Origin: Mycolicibacterium sp. 018/SC-01/001
Lineage (GTDB): Bacteria; Actinomycetota; Actinomycetes; Mycobacteriales; Mycobacteriaceae
Assembly: GCF_007096635.1 (NCBI RefSeq)
Contig: NZ_VKAA01000033.1
Location: forward strand, 1 to 41,682
Length of the DNA: 41,682 bases
Reading direction: 5' to 3'
Both the position numbers and the translations under genes were made by a program. This document shows positions 33,423 to 41,505 of this stretch, one piece after another (within the stretch, counting starts at the first letter, position 1; each line of letters starts with the position of its first letter). Under the pieces are notes generated by a model. The model saw nothing but the letters and a program-made list of their open reading frames with translations, was not told the origin of the DNA and did not search any database.

Positions 33423-34694
33423 TCAGCGGACCGCGGTCGGTTCGGGCTTGGCGTCGGAGACCTCGGGCGGACCGTCCGACGATGCGCGGGTCTCCGGTAC
33501 TGCCACCACCAGAAGAACCAGGGCGACCGTCGCGATGCCCGTCAGCGCCCACATGGCCGCGCCGTATCCCGCAGCGGCATCGATCGCACCGGCGAGCGTG
33601 GGACTGAGCGCACCTCCGATGCCCTGCACCATCGTCGCGGCGCCGAAGGCGACGTTGTAGCGTCCGCTACCGCGGGTCAGGTCGGCCACCATGATCGCGA
33701 ACAGGGCACCCTGCAGACCGGCGCCGATTCCGTCGAGTGCCTGAACCGCGATGACCTCACCGGGGTACTGCGCCAGGATGAACAACACGCCCCGCACCGG
33801 CAGAACGGCAAAAGCCAGCACCATCAACGGTTTTCGACCCCATCGGTCACCGCGCCGACCCACCAGCATGGCCATCGGGATCATCACGATCTGGGCGACG
33901 ATGATCAGCGCGGCCTGGTACAGCGCGCCGTCGTTGACGTCGCCGACCGCGAGTTTCTGGCCCGTGATCGGCAGCATCGCGCCGTTGGCGAGTTGCCAGA
34001 GCCCCACGACCGCCGCCAGGATGAGCAGCGGCCGATTCCGAAGCAGCACAGAAAATCCCGACGGTTTGTCACCCTCGGAGTCGTCCTTGGGTGCCATGCC
34101 GCGCGCCACGTCGTGGTTGATCAGCCGCGGCTTGATCAGCAGGGTGGAGAGCACGACGAAGATACCGAACAGGCTGGCGAGCCAGAAACCCATGCGCAGG
34201 CTGATGAGGTACCCCGCGAGCCCGGCCACGGCCGAACCCACCACGTTGCCGGCATGGTTGAACGCCTGCATGCGACCGGTCTGCGCCGCATAGCGTTTCG
34301 GCCCGACGAGGCCGAGCGCGATCGCGGCGATGACCGGACCGAGGACCACACCGGCGATGCCGGTCACCAGCTGGGCCGCCGTCACGACCGCGAACGTCGG
34401 CTTCAGCGTGACGATGAACGTGCCGAACGACGTCAACGCGGCCGCAGCCGCCAGCAGCGCCCGCTTGTGTTTCGTGGCGTCGATCAGGGCGCCCGCAGGA
34501 GCGTTGAGCAGCAACCCGACGGCACCCCCGAGGGTGAGGATGAACCCGATGTTGGCCGGGTTCCAGGTCTCCTTGTTGATCAGGTAGACGCCGAGAAACG
34601 GTCCGAGACCGGCCTGCACGTCGGCGAGGAAGAAATTGACGCCGTCCAGGGCCCACAGGGATCGCTTCAACTCAGGGGCGTCGGCCGTGGTCAC
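33423..34694 (-). CDS. MFS transporter
   Basis: 423 residues from GTG 34694. A longer frame reaches 34850, but this GTG overlaps the upstream stop as GTGA, has GGGAGC about 6 bases upstream, and leads straight into a normal MFS start (LKRSLWALDGVNFFLADVQAGLGPFLGVYL). Twelve membrane helices are predicted, with the loop 2-3 motif around GALIDATKHKRAL and its partner in the second half, GRRGDRWGRKPLM. The substrate cannot be read. A cytoplasmic loop of about 30 charged residues sits between the halves. It belongs to the coupled trio 2H phosphoesterase - MFS - ArsB-like. Confidence 0.85.
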   Translation of the reverse strand: MTTADAPELKRSLWALDGVNFFLADVQAGLGPFLGVYLINKETWNPANIGFILTLGGAVGLLLNAPAGALIDATKHKRALLAAAAALTSFGTFIVTLKPTFAVVTAAQLVTGIAGVVLGPVIAAIALGLVGPKRYAAQTGRMQAFNHAGNVVGSAVAGLAGYLISLRMGFWLASLFGIFVVLSTLLIKPRLINHDVARGMAPKDDSEGDKPSGFSVLLRNRPLLILAAVVGLWQLANGAMLPITGQKLAVGDVNDGALYQAALIIVAQIVMIPMAMLVGRRGDRWGRKPLMVLAFAVLPVRGVLFILAQYPGEVIAVQALDGIGAGLQGALFAIMVADLTRGSGRYNVAFGAATMVQGIGGALSPTLAGAIDAAAGYGAAMWALTGIATVALVLLVVAVPETRASSDGPPEVSDAKPEPTAVR

Positions 34695-35386
34695 GACGAG
34701 CTCCCGGTCAAAGTCCAGGAGCCGTACCGCTGTGTGCAGGTGCCGTTGGGCGCCATGCCGTAGAGAGCGATGTCGGTGAGCCGCCCGCTGAAGTCTTGCG
34801 GGGGGCGCAGGGCCGAGAGGTCGACGCGGCTCGTCTCGTCGACCGGCCACGTGAGAGTCACGTGGGGGTTGAACCGATCGTCCTGCTCGTCGGAGACGTC
34901 GTCGAAACCGTATGTGCGCAGCTGCCGCACCCGGGCCGGGTCATCCGGGTCAGGATCGTCGAGTATCGCTGCCAGCGGCTTGCCCCCGGGGTCGAGCTCG
35001 CGAATACGCCCGCGGCGCAACGGTTCTGCTGCGGTGACCACTGCGTGCTGGACCGCGCGGAAGTCGTCGGCCTTGGCGAAGAACACCTCGGGAGCGCCCT
35101 CGTGATTGTGGCGGTATTCGATGGCCGACGCCATCACCGGTGCGACGGTGCGCGCGGCGTCCGCCACCGCCGCCGCGACCTCGGGCACCTCGCTGTCGTC
35201 GATCGCCATCATGAACAGCGAGATGTGTGGTTCGCACGGACCGTCGAAGCGCCCCGGAAACTGCTCGCCCAACCGGAATGCAGCGCCGCCGATCTCCGAC
35301 ATCGCGTCGGCCAGAAGGTTGCTGATCGCCACCGCGAGCTCTCTCAGCGGTGGCGGCAAGATCAGGACGATGTCCGCGGTGATCAC
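34691..35386 (-). CDS. 2H phosphoesterase (2'-5' RNA ligase-like)
   Basis: 231 residues. The two hallmark motifs are CEPHISLF (H54, S56) and FNPHVTLTW (H175, T177), which define the 2H phosphoesterase fold of LigT/cyclic phosphodiesterases. These enzymes open 2',3'-cyclic phosphates or act on related nucleotides. The start is uncertain: GTG 35386 gives VITADIVLILPPP, a normal first strand, but no good ribosome-binding site precedes it, so leaderless translation is possible. It is the first gene of a coupled trio with two transporters (GTGA overlap with the MFS gene), an unusual pairing of an RNA- or nucleotide-processing enzyme with exporters. Confidence 0.78.
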   Translation of the reverse strand: MITADIVLILPPPLRELAVAISNLLADAMSEIGGAAFRLGEQFPGRFDGPCEPHISLFMMAIDDSEVPEVAAAVADAARTVAPVMASAIEYRHNHEGAPEVFFAKADDFRAVQHAVVTAAEPLRRGRIRELDPGGKPLAAILDDPDPDDPARVRQLRTYGFDDVSDEQDDRFNPHVTLTWPVDETSRVDLSALRPPQDFSGRLTDIALYGMAPNGTCTQRYGSWTLTGSSS

Positions 35387-35538
35387 GCAGAACGATGTTG
35401 ACCGCGCGGCCTGAAGCCAACCTGAAGAAGAGGAGATGTCACCTGTGAATTTTGCTGTGCGATCGCTGTGAGCACGCGAATTCTGACGTCCTCGTAACAC
35501 CCGTTTGTCTCAGACCACGCCTGGTTACAGGGCTGATC

Positions 35539-36441
35539 ATGATCACGCATCGTCGCTGGCAGCTGTCCCTTGTCACGTGCGCCGCCGGCGCGAGCCTGGT
35601 ACTCGGTCTCGGCGCGGGAACGGCGGCCGCCGACACCGGCGCGGGCAATACGGCAAGCCAGTCCAGCGACGGCGCGTCGGCGGCGAAAGACCGTCGGGAT
35701 GCGCGGCGGGCCGAGCGCACCGCCCGGCAGGCCCAGCGTGCCGACGACCGAGCGGAGCGGGCCGCCGAACGGGCTGACCGACGCAGCGAGCGCGCGGCCG
35801 CACGGAGGTCGCAGAACGACTCGGAGACGGCGTCGACTCCGCTGCGGGACACCACACCTCGGCCGTCCGTCATCGAGGCGGCCGACGACTCGGTGTCGTC
35901 GACGAGCGCGAGCGGCACTGTCGCGGGCCTGCGGACTCCGCCGGTGACCGTGCCGTCGGTCGACGTCGACCAGTACCTCGGTACCTGGTACGAGGTCGGC
36001 AGTGTGAAGCAGTTCTTCTCGGTCGGCCTGGTCAACACCAAAGCCGAGTACAGCCTCAATCCCGACGGGACCATCAAGGTCGTCAACTCCGGCAACTACT
36101 TCTTCAACAAGGGCCCGAAGTCGTCGATCAATGGCACGGCGTCGCCGGTGGACGACACCAACGCCAAGCTCAACGTCACGTTCTTCGGTCCGCCGTCGGA
36201 CAAGGCCCCCGGCAACTACTGGATCGTAGACCTCGGTGACGACTACCAGTACGCGATCGTCACCGACCCGACGGGCCTGAGCGGGTTCATCCTCAGCCGC
36301 GACCCCGTCCTCACGCCCGAGCAGTACCAGGCGTTGAAGGCTCAGGCGAAGGCCAGCGGCGTTCGCGGAATCATCACCAAGACGCGCCAGCCCGGCGCGC
36401 GACAGGCCGCTGAGACGGCGACGGCCACATCCGTGTTCTGA
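35539..36441 (+). CDS. Secreted lipocalin-family protein
   Basis: 300 residues. A signal peptide (about 1-32, ending GTAAADT) is followed by an Arg/Ala/Glu-rich, probably helical stretch (50-95) and a Ser/Thr linker. The lipocalin domain starts near 135: VDQYLGTWYEVGSVKQFFSVGL contains the GxWY motif of bacterial Blc-type lipocalins. Further strands follow (AEYSLNPDGTIKVVNSG, NYWIVDLGDDYQYAIVTDP, GFILSRDP). The barrel normally binds lipids or other hydrophobic ligands; outside the membrane it could carry envelope lipids. There is no lipobox, unlike E. coli Blc. ATG 35539 was chosen for the clean signal peptide. It diverges from the 2H phosphoesterase with a 152-bp gap. Confidence 0.85.
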   Translation: MITHRRWQLSLVTCAAGASLVLGLGAGTAAADTGAGNTASQSSDGASAAKDRRDARRAERTARQAQRADDRAERAAERADRRSERAAARRSQNDSETASTPLRDTTPRPSVIEAADDSVSSTSASGTVAGLRTPPVTVPSVDVDQYLGTWYEVGSVKQFFSVGLVNTKAEYSLNPDGTIKVVNSGNYFFNKGPKSSINGTASPVDDTNAKLNVTFFGPPSDKAPGNYWIVDLGDDYQYAIVTDPTGLSGFILSRDPVLTPEQYQALKAQAKASGVRGIITKTRQPGARQAAETATATSVF

Positions 36442-36487
36442 CCGGCCGACGGACGCCGCCGGCACACCGATCACGAACACCGCGGCA

Positions 36488-36509
36488 TGTATACGTACGT
36501 ACATATACA
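36488..36509. promoter_or_regulatory. 22-bp near-perfect palindromic operator
   Basis: TGTATACGTAC and its inverted partner meet at 36498/36499; only one position per arm breaks the symmetry (C at 36494 against A at 36503). It is AT-rich, lies 8 bases before the start of the small helical gene, and overlaps a possible -10 (CATATACAC). Length and position fit the operator of the TetR encoded second in this operon. Confidence 0.7.
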
Positions 36510-36517
36510 CTCACCGC

Positions 36518-37012
36518 ATGGCCCCTGCGCAGCTGACCGACCCGTCCATCCGCCGCGACCTCCAGGTCCTGTTGGTGTCCGAAATCGGTGGCGTCGAGAC
36601 GTTCGCGACCGCTCACCGCGCAGCGAAGGATTCCGCTGACAGAACCATGTGGGAGGTGCTACACGCGCTGGAGGTGACGACGAAAGCCGCCGTCTATGAC
36701 AACCTGGGCGACATCGCCGAGCAGGTCATGCCCTGGCGGCGCACGACCGAAGCCCTCGGCACCACCAACGGCGCGGGCCTGGCACTCCTGCCACACCACA
36801 TGCAGATGCGAGCCCTGACCGCCGCGACCAAGCTGTTCCTGCCCAGATTCGAGAAGCTGCACAACCACTTCCATGGAACGGATCTGGCGCCCTTCTTCGC
36901 CTTCGTGGTCGCCCACGAGAAGGCCATCGCCGAGGTCGGTCGCCGCGGGCTCGCCGGCCGTGATGACGTTCTCGCACCCGTCGAAGCCCTGCTGCAGCAA
37001 GGCGCCCCGTGA
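36518..37012 (+). CDS. Hypothetical all-helical protein co-transcribed with a TetR
   Basis: 164 residues, predicted almost wholly helical; I do not recognise a named family. Several Glu and His residues are spaced along the helices (WEVLHALEVTTK near 45, MPWRR, LLPHHMQMRAL near 90, EKLHNHFHGTDLAPFFAFVVAHEKAI near 110-135). A ferritin-like or hemerythrin-like metal site is possible but not shown. No signal peptide. It ends with GTGA shared with the TetR start, so the pair is translated together, and the palindrome 8 bases upstream suggests the TetR controls both. It is probably the effector gene of that regulator, perhaps a stress or detoxification protein. Confidence 0.65.
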   Translation: MAPAQLTDPSIRRDLQVLLVSEIGGVETFATAHRAAKDSADRTMWEVLHALEVTTKAAVYDNLGDIAEQVMPWRRTTEALGTTNGAGLALLPHHMQMRALTAATKLFLPRFEKLHNHFHGTDLAPFFAFVVAHEKAIAEVGRRGLAGRDDVLAPVEALLQQGAP

Positions 37013-37566
37013 CGCCCACCACCGCGATCTCGACGCGCGATCGCATGCTTGAAGCCGCCATCGACTGCATCAGGGACAAGGGTTACGCGGCCACCACGGC
37101 GCGTGACATCGTCGCGGTGTCCGGCACCAACCTCGCCTCGATCGGCTACCACTTCGGGAGCAAGGACGCTCTGCTCGACGAGGCTCTCGTCCAGGCGACC
37201 GAACGCTGGATCGGCCCGCTGTCCCTGGGACCAACCGACGACATGCCCGCCGATCTGGCGCGCGAATTGGACCGCTTCATCGCATCGCTGCACGAGCACC
37301 GCGGCACGGCGATGGCGTTCTTCGAGACGCTGCCTCGGATCGAGCGCTCGCCACTGGTCCGAGAACGACTTGCCGAGATCTACGACCGGCTGCGCGCGTC
37401 CGTCCTGGATCGACTGCCGCCCACGATGCGGACCGATGCGCTGGCCGGTGCCGTCGTCGCGCTCTACGACGGGATCGTCGTCCAGTGGCTGATCGACCCC
37501 GACCGACCGATCGATGCGAACGGCATCGTCGCGGGACTCCACGCGGCCACGGGCCGCAGCAGCTAG
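37009..37566 (+). CDS. TetR-family regulator
   Basis: 185 residues from GTG 37009 (overlapping the previous stop as GTGA). The N-terminal helix-turn-helix is typical: RDRMLEAAIDCIRDKGYAATTARDIVAVSGTNLASIGYHFGSKDALLDEAL (about 10-60). The remainder is a helical ligand-binding and dimerisation domain with no hint of the ligand. It probably represses its own operon through the palindrome at 36488-36509. Its TAG interlocks with the stop of the convergent hydrolase gene in CTAG. Confidence 0.88.
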   Translation: MTPTTAISTRDRMLEAAIDCIRDKGYAATTARDIVAVSGTNLASIGYHFGSKDALLDEALVQATERWIGPLSLGPTDDMPADLARELDRFIASLHEHRGTAMAFFETLPRIERSPLVRERLAEIYDRLRASVLDRLPPTMRTDALAGAVVALYDGIVVQWLIDPDRPIDANGIVAGLHAATGRSS

Positions 37567-39230
37567 GCCCCCGAAAAGGACTGCTGCTCAATCTCTCCCG
37601 GAGATCCGACAGGCACCTCGTGGCCCGGCACCGGTTCGTAGACGAACCAGTTCCGGCCGGCGAAGTCGAAGATCGCCGTCAGCACTGCCTCGAGCACGGG
37701 CGGCCAGACCGGCCGGGCCGGATAGCCCAGCGGCAGCACGACGGCATCGGCGGTCCCCGCGGGCGTCGAGATCGCGATGTCCTGCCCGGGGGCGCCGTAG
37801 ATGCCCTGCGATGCCGTTCCGGCGAACAGATCATTCACCCAGCCGGCCGTCAAAATTTCTGCAGCGTCGATGTTCTGCGGCTTCGAGAATCCGGCGGTCA
37901 GGTACTCGGCGAACTGCAGGAACTTGTTGCCGCCGAGCATGTAATCGATGTGCCGGCCACCCACGAGGTTGACACCGTTGAAGTCGTCGGGCCGGGCGAG
38001 TTGGAGTTTGTCGGCCATGTCCCCGTTGCGGCTCCAGAAATACCGGTCGGAGGAGATGAGATAGATGGGCCGGTAGTTCGCGCCCTGGAGTTTCGACAGC
38101 GCATTGGTCACGAACGGCGATCCTGCGGGCTCGACTCCGTCGAGCATCACGATGCCCCGGAGGTCGCTGATCGCGCCGTTGTCGGCCAGGTAGCCGGCCA
38201 CGCTGGTGACGAGCGTGCCCCCTGCCGAATGACCGACGAGGACGAATGCTTGGGGCAGGGTGACATCGTATCCTGCTGCGGCACTGGCGCTTTCCGCGAG
38301 TGCTGCACGATCTCCGACGAAGAGGTCGGCGACGGCGCGCTGGATGGTCGAACCGCCCACCCACTCGGCCGACGGTGAGAAGAAGTTCGACGACAGCGAC
38401 GGCGCCACGATGATGCTGTCGGTGCGCTCGGCGAGGTGGGCGATGGTGTAGCTGTACATCGGCCCGCTGGCCAGGAAGCCGTGCTGGAAGTAGATCAAGC
38501 GGGTCGAGGTGTCGGCGTCGTCGGGGAAGTACCAGTCGGCCTGCACCGACCGGCCCGCCCCGATGGGAAGCTCCAGTCTCGACGTGCGCACGGTGACGGT
38601 GCTGTTCGGCGGGAGGGCTGGCGGCCCGTCGACAAGGTGGATCAGACCGACGAGGGTGTTGAGAACGAGGGACCCGACGACGTTGAGCAATCCGGCACGC
38701 CGCGGCGGTGCCGGCACGGGCCCGTTGTCATCGATGCGCACCCGCGTCGCGACGGACGGTGCCGCCGCCGGCCGTAGCGTCTCCGCTCTGGACACCGAGC
38801 GCTCGGCCGATCGACTCCGTGGGGAGGCGCGGTCGACCGCGACGACGTTGTCATCGGCTGTGCTGGTTGCCGTCTCGTGCACGGGCGCCTCGCCTACCTC
38901 ACGCGGCGGCGTCTGTCGCGCGTGCCGAGGTACGCGCCGGGGCGCCGGACGTGAGGCTTCGTCGGTTGCGGTGGCGTCAGCCTTGTCATCGCGTGTGTGG
39001 CGGGGCGTCAGCGATCGGGGGCGGCGCTGCTCGGTGTCCGACTGGTCGCCGCGACGGACGCGGGGAGAGGTCTCAGCCCGCGGCCCGGGTTCCTTGGGTG
39101 CGCTGACTGCCGCCCGATCGGTTCTCGAATCCGGTTCCGCCGCAGCGACTCCGATGCCCGTGAACAGTGCGGCCGCCATCGGTGCGGCAAGCACACCGAG
39201 CGTCACCGCTGCCGTGGTCCGTCGGTTCAC
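37563..39230 (-). CDS. Secreted alpha/beta hydrolase with long linker
   Basis: 555 residues from GTG 39230 (GGGGGTGGG about 4 bases upstream). A signal peptide (about 1-32, ending GVAAAEP) and roughly 140 residues of Arg/Ser/Pro-rich low complexity precede an alpha/beta-hydrolase domain from about 215. It has the oxyanion strand LIYFQHGFLASGPMYSYTIAHLAE and the nucleophile elbow FVLVGHSAGGTLVTSVAG, followed by VMLDGVEPAG. A candidate acid (DIAISTPAGTAD region) and a C-terminal His (PVPGHEVP) are visible. A secreted lipase or esterase acting on envelope or host lipids is likely. The gene diverges from a TetR gene across 106 bp of nested palindromes, the usual arrangement for a regulator and its target. 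Confidence 0.8.
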   Translation of the reverse strand: MNRRTTAAVTLGVLAAPMAAALFTGIGVAAAEPDSRTDRAAVSAPKEPGPRAETSPRVRRGDQSDTEQRRPRSLTPRHTRDDKADATATDEASRPAPRRVPRHARQTPPREVGEAPVHETATSTADDNVVAVDRASPRSRSAERSVSRAETLRPAAAPSVATRVRIDDNGPVPAPPRRAGLLNVVGSLVLNTLVGLIHLVDGPPALPPNSTVTVRTSRLELPIGAGRSVQADWYFPDDADTSTRLIYFQHGFLASGPMYSYTIAHLAERTDSIIVAPSLSSNFFSPSAEWVGGSTIQRAVADLFVGDRAALAESASAAAGYDVTLPQAFVLVGHSAGGTLVTSVAGYLADNGAISDLRGIVMLDGVEPAGSPFVTNALSKLQGANYRPIYLISSDRYFWSRNGDMADKLQLARPDDFNGVNLVGGRHIDYMLGGNKFLQFAEYLTAGFSKPQNIDAAEILTAGWVNDLFAGTASQGIYGAPGQDIAISTPAGTADAVVLPLGYPARPVWPPVLEAVLTAIFDFAGRNWFVYEPVPGHEVPVGSPGEIEQQSFSGA

Positions 39231-39243
39231 ACCCACCCCCTTT

Positions 39244-39273
39244 AAATAGACAACAAGACGGTTTCGTCTATTT
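39244..39273. promoter_or_regulatory. Nested palindromes between hydrolase and TetR genes
   Basis: An outer repeat AAATAGAC (39244-39251) with GTCTATTT (39266-39273) encloses an inner AGACG-GTTT-CGTCT (39256-39269) that shares its right side. The region is AT-rich and lies 14 bases upstream of the hydrolase start and 63 bases before the TetR start. A likely TetR operator controlling both divergent promoters. Confidence 0.65.
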
Positions 39274-39336
39274 ATAGGGCCGCGGAGTCCGACGCGCAAG
39301 AGTGTCCGGCATACTGGCCACCTGGAGGACTCCACG

Positions 39337-40011
39337 ATGAGCACATCCCCCGACGCCGCCGCTGCGGCACCGCCGCGCCGAGCACGCGGGCGTCCTGTCG
39401 GCGGCGGCAACACCGCCGATCAGGCCCGCACTGTGTTGATGGACGCCGCGGAGCGGTTGATCTTGGCTCGCGGATTCCAGGCCTCCACGATGGAGCTCAT
39501 TGCTCGTGAAGCGGGCTACTCGCGCGCCGCGATGTACCGCCATTTCCCCAACCGCAGGCGACTGCTCGAGGAATTGGTGGCACGCAAGACGCAGAGGCAT
39601 CAGGATGAGATCCTGGCGCGGTTACCCCAGGGGGCGAGCCTGGCCGACATGCTGGTCGAGAGCCTCGTCATCGTGGCCACCGAGCTCGTCGACGACCCTC
39701 TGCTGCAGACACTTTCGGAGCAGACCGAGGACGGCACCATCGCGCAGCTGATCACTGCGGATCGATCGCTGACCGGGCTGATCGCCCTGCTCGTCGAATC
39801 GTTCGACCCCGACCGCGACGGGTTGCGCGCCGGACTGCACCCCGCGGACCTCGCCCAATTTCTCGTCACCACCGCGATGACATTGCTGATGGGTGTGGTC
39901 CCCGGTTCCACCGATCCGCACACCGCACGCCGCTACCTTCGGACCTTCATGCTGCCCGCGCTTCTGAGCGACCCTCCGAGACCGCAACGGGTCTATCCGG
40001 ACCTGCAGTGA
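39337..40011 (+). CDS. TetR-family regulator (divergent from hydrolase)
   Basis: 224 residues. TGGAGGA lies 7 bases before the ATG. After a 25-residue Ala/Arg-rich leader comes the helix-turn-helix (TVLMDAAERLILARGFQASTMELIAREAGYSRAAMYRHFPNRRRLLEELV, about 30-80). A helical C-terminal domain follows, of the TetR_C group with a DPDRDGLRAGLHPADLAQFLVTTAMTLLMGV segment. The divergent secreted hydrolase and the palindromes between them make that gene the probable target. The stop is 23 bases from the end of the convergent diguanylate cyclase gene. Confidence 0.88.
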   Translation: MSTSPDAAAAAPPRRARGRPVGGGNTADQARTVLMDAAERLILARGFQASTMELIAREAGYSRAAMYRHFPNRRRLLEELVARKTQRHQDEILARLPQGASLADMLVESLVIVATELVDDPLLQTLSEQTEDGTIAQLITADRSLTGLIALLVESFDPDRDGLRAGLHPADLAQFLVTTAMTLLMGVVPGSTDPHTARRYLRTFMLPALLSDPPRPQRVYPDLQ

Positions 40012-40034
40012 CCGGCGGGTACTGGCTCGACCGC

Positions 40035-41300
40035 TCACAACTCCTCGGGCAGAGTCCTGCGCCGGGTCTTCTGCCGATACATGTCGATGTCTGCTTCCCG
40101 GATCAGCTCACCGATGTCGCCGGGCGCCTTGCACGTCCACCCCACCGATGCGGTCACGCTGACCTCGCCGCTGTCGAGTCGATGACCGCCGCTGAGCGCC
40201 GCACCGACCCGCGACGCCACCTGCGCGACGAGCTCGTCGGTGACCGAGTCGGTGACCAGGACGACGAACTCGTCTCCGCCGAGTCGATACGCCGAGTGCG
40301 GCGCTACGGCGTCGGCGAGCCGGCGGGCCACGGTCTCCAAGACCGCGTCTCCGGCGGCGTGGCCGTGAATGTCGTTGATGCGCTTGAAGCCGTCGAGGTC
40401 GGCGAAGACGATCCCGACCGGTGCCTGCGGGTCGACGTCACGGCATTCGGCGATCTGGGCCACCAGCGAATGCCGGTTGTGCAAACCGGTGAGTTGATCG
40501 GTGACCGCCAACCGGGCGAACTCTGCGTCCACCATCTTGCGGTCGGTGACGTCCTGGTACTGACTCAGAACCACGTCGGCGCCACCGTGGGCGGCCGCAA
40601 CCAGCACCGCGTGGCACTGGACCCAGATCGTGATGCCGTCGCGGCGCAGATAGCGGGACTCGGCGAAAATCTGTGGCGCAGAACGGTCGACGAGCTGACG
40701 CCACTGCTGCTCTGCCGCATCGCGATCGTCGGGATGGACACCGTCGAGGTAGCGCAGCTCCGCCGTCTCCGCGCGGGATAGGCCGAGCATCTGACACAAC
40801 GACGGATTGACGTAGAGAGCGTCACCCGCGGTGGTGAACATCGCCTCGCCGAAAGGCGCGTTCTCCCTGCTGATGTGGAGCAGCCGCTGCGCCTCGTCGC
40901 GGGCTCGTTCTGCCTCGACTCGTTTGGTGACGTCGGCGACCTCGACGTACAGCCCGTGAACTCGGCCGTCGACGACATCCGGCAGATAGGACGCCTGCAC
41001 GTGTCGGGTGACGCCGTGCCCGTCGACGAGCGTCTTCTCGAAGACCTGGTCGTGGCCGCTCATCGCCGCCTCGACGTACGGTCGGCTCGTCTCGCCCAAC
41101 TCGCCGACCAGCAACTCGAAGATGTGGCGGCCGCGGATCTCGGCGGGAGTCTTCGCGAAGAACTGCGCATGCGCGTTGTTCGCGATCACATTGCACAGAT
41201 CGGCGTCCCAGTAGGCCACCATGGACGGCAGTCGATCGATGAGTTGCCTCAGCTGAAAGGCATCCTCATGCCCGACGCCGTGCCCCACCTGGTCTGACAC
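40035..41300 (-). CDS. PAS-PAS-GGDEF diguanylate cyclase
   Basis: 421 residues from GTG 41300 (GGGAAGGGG about 6 bases upstream). Two PAS sensor domains (about 18-130 and 140-260, each ending in a VADVTKR- or YQDVTDRK-type exit) lead into a GGDEF domain. That domain has DQLTGLHNRHSL, FADLDGFKRINDIHGHAAGDAVL and the active-site RLGGDEFVVL (GGDEF at 341-345), so it should make cyclic di-GMP. The inhibitory RxxD site expected five residues before GGDEF reads VAPH, so product inhibition through the I-site is probably absent. No membrane helix or EAL domain; a soluble sensor responding to a small ligand, redox state or oxygen through PAS. It converges with the TetR gene. Confidence 0.9.
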   Translation of the reverse strand: MSDQVGHGVGHEDAFQLRQLIDRLPSMVAYWDADLCNVIANNAHAQFFAKTPAEIRGRHIFELLVGELGETSRPYVEAAMSGHDQVFEKTLVDGHGVTRHVQASYLPDVVDGRVHGLYVEVADVTKRVEAERARDEAQRLLHISRENAPFGEAMFTTAGDALYVNPSLCQMLGLSRAETAELRYLDGVHPDDRDAAEQQWRQLVDRSAPQIFAESRYLRRDGITIWVQCHAVLVAAAHGGADVVLSQYQDVTDRKMVDAEFARLAVTDQLTGLHNRHSLVAQIAECRDVDPQAPVGIVFADLDGFKRINDIHGHAAGDAVLETVARRLADAVAPHSAYRLGGDEFVVLVTDSVTDELVAQVASRVGAALSGGHRLDSGEVSVTASVGWTCKAPGDIGELIREADIDMYRQKTRRRTLPEEL

Positions 41301-41505
41301 TGATCGCCCCTTCCCGCTCACCGGATCCGCGATGAAACGGCGACTCCCTCTGCCGAAGCCTTCCACACGCCGACGACGTACTCGCGCGTCACCTGTCCCA
41401 GCGAGCGCGCCAACGCAGCCAGTCCCCAGCGTCTGCGCAGCCCGTCTCCAAGGTCGGCACCTAGCCTCGCGCAGGCGTCGGGGAATCTCGATTAAGGAGC
41501 ACTGG

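Noticed and set aside
33126..34763. Open frame of 545 codons on the plus strand across the ArsB-like/MFS region
   Set aside because: The translation is Arg/His/Asp-rich without domains and is antisense to two clear membrane transporters.
36442..36462. CCGGC/GCCGG hairpin after the lipocalin gene as a terminator
   Set aside because: Only 5 bp of stem with an 11-base loop and no T-tract; easily chance in GC-rich DNA.
36694..37542. Open frame of 282 codons antisense to the helical protein and TetR genes
   Set aside because: The sense genes overlap as GTGA and the TetR helix-turn-helix is clear; the antisense frame is a shadow.
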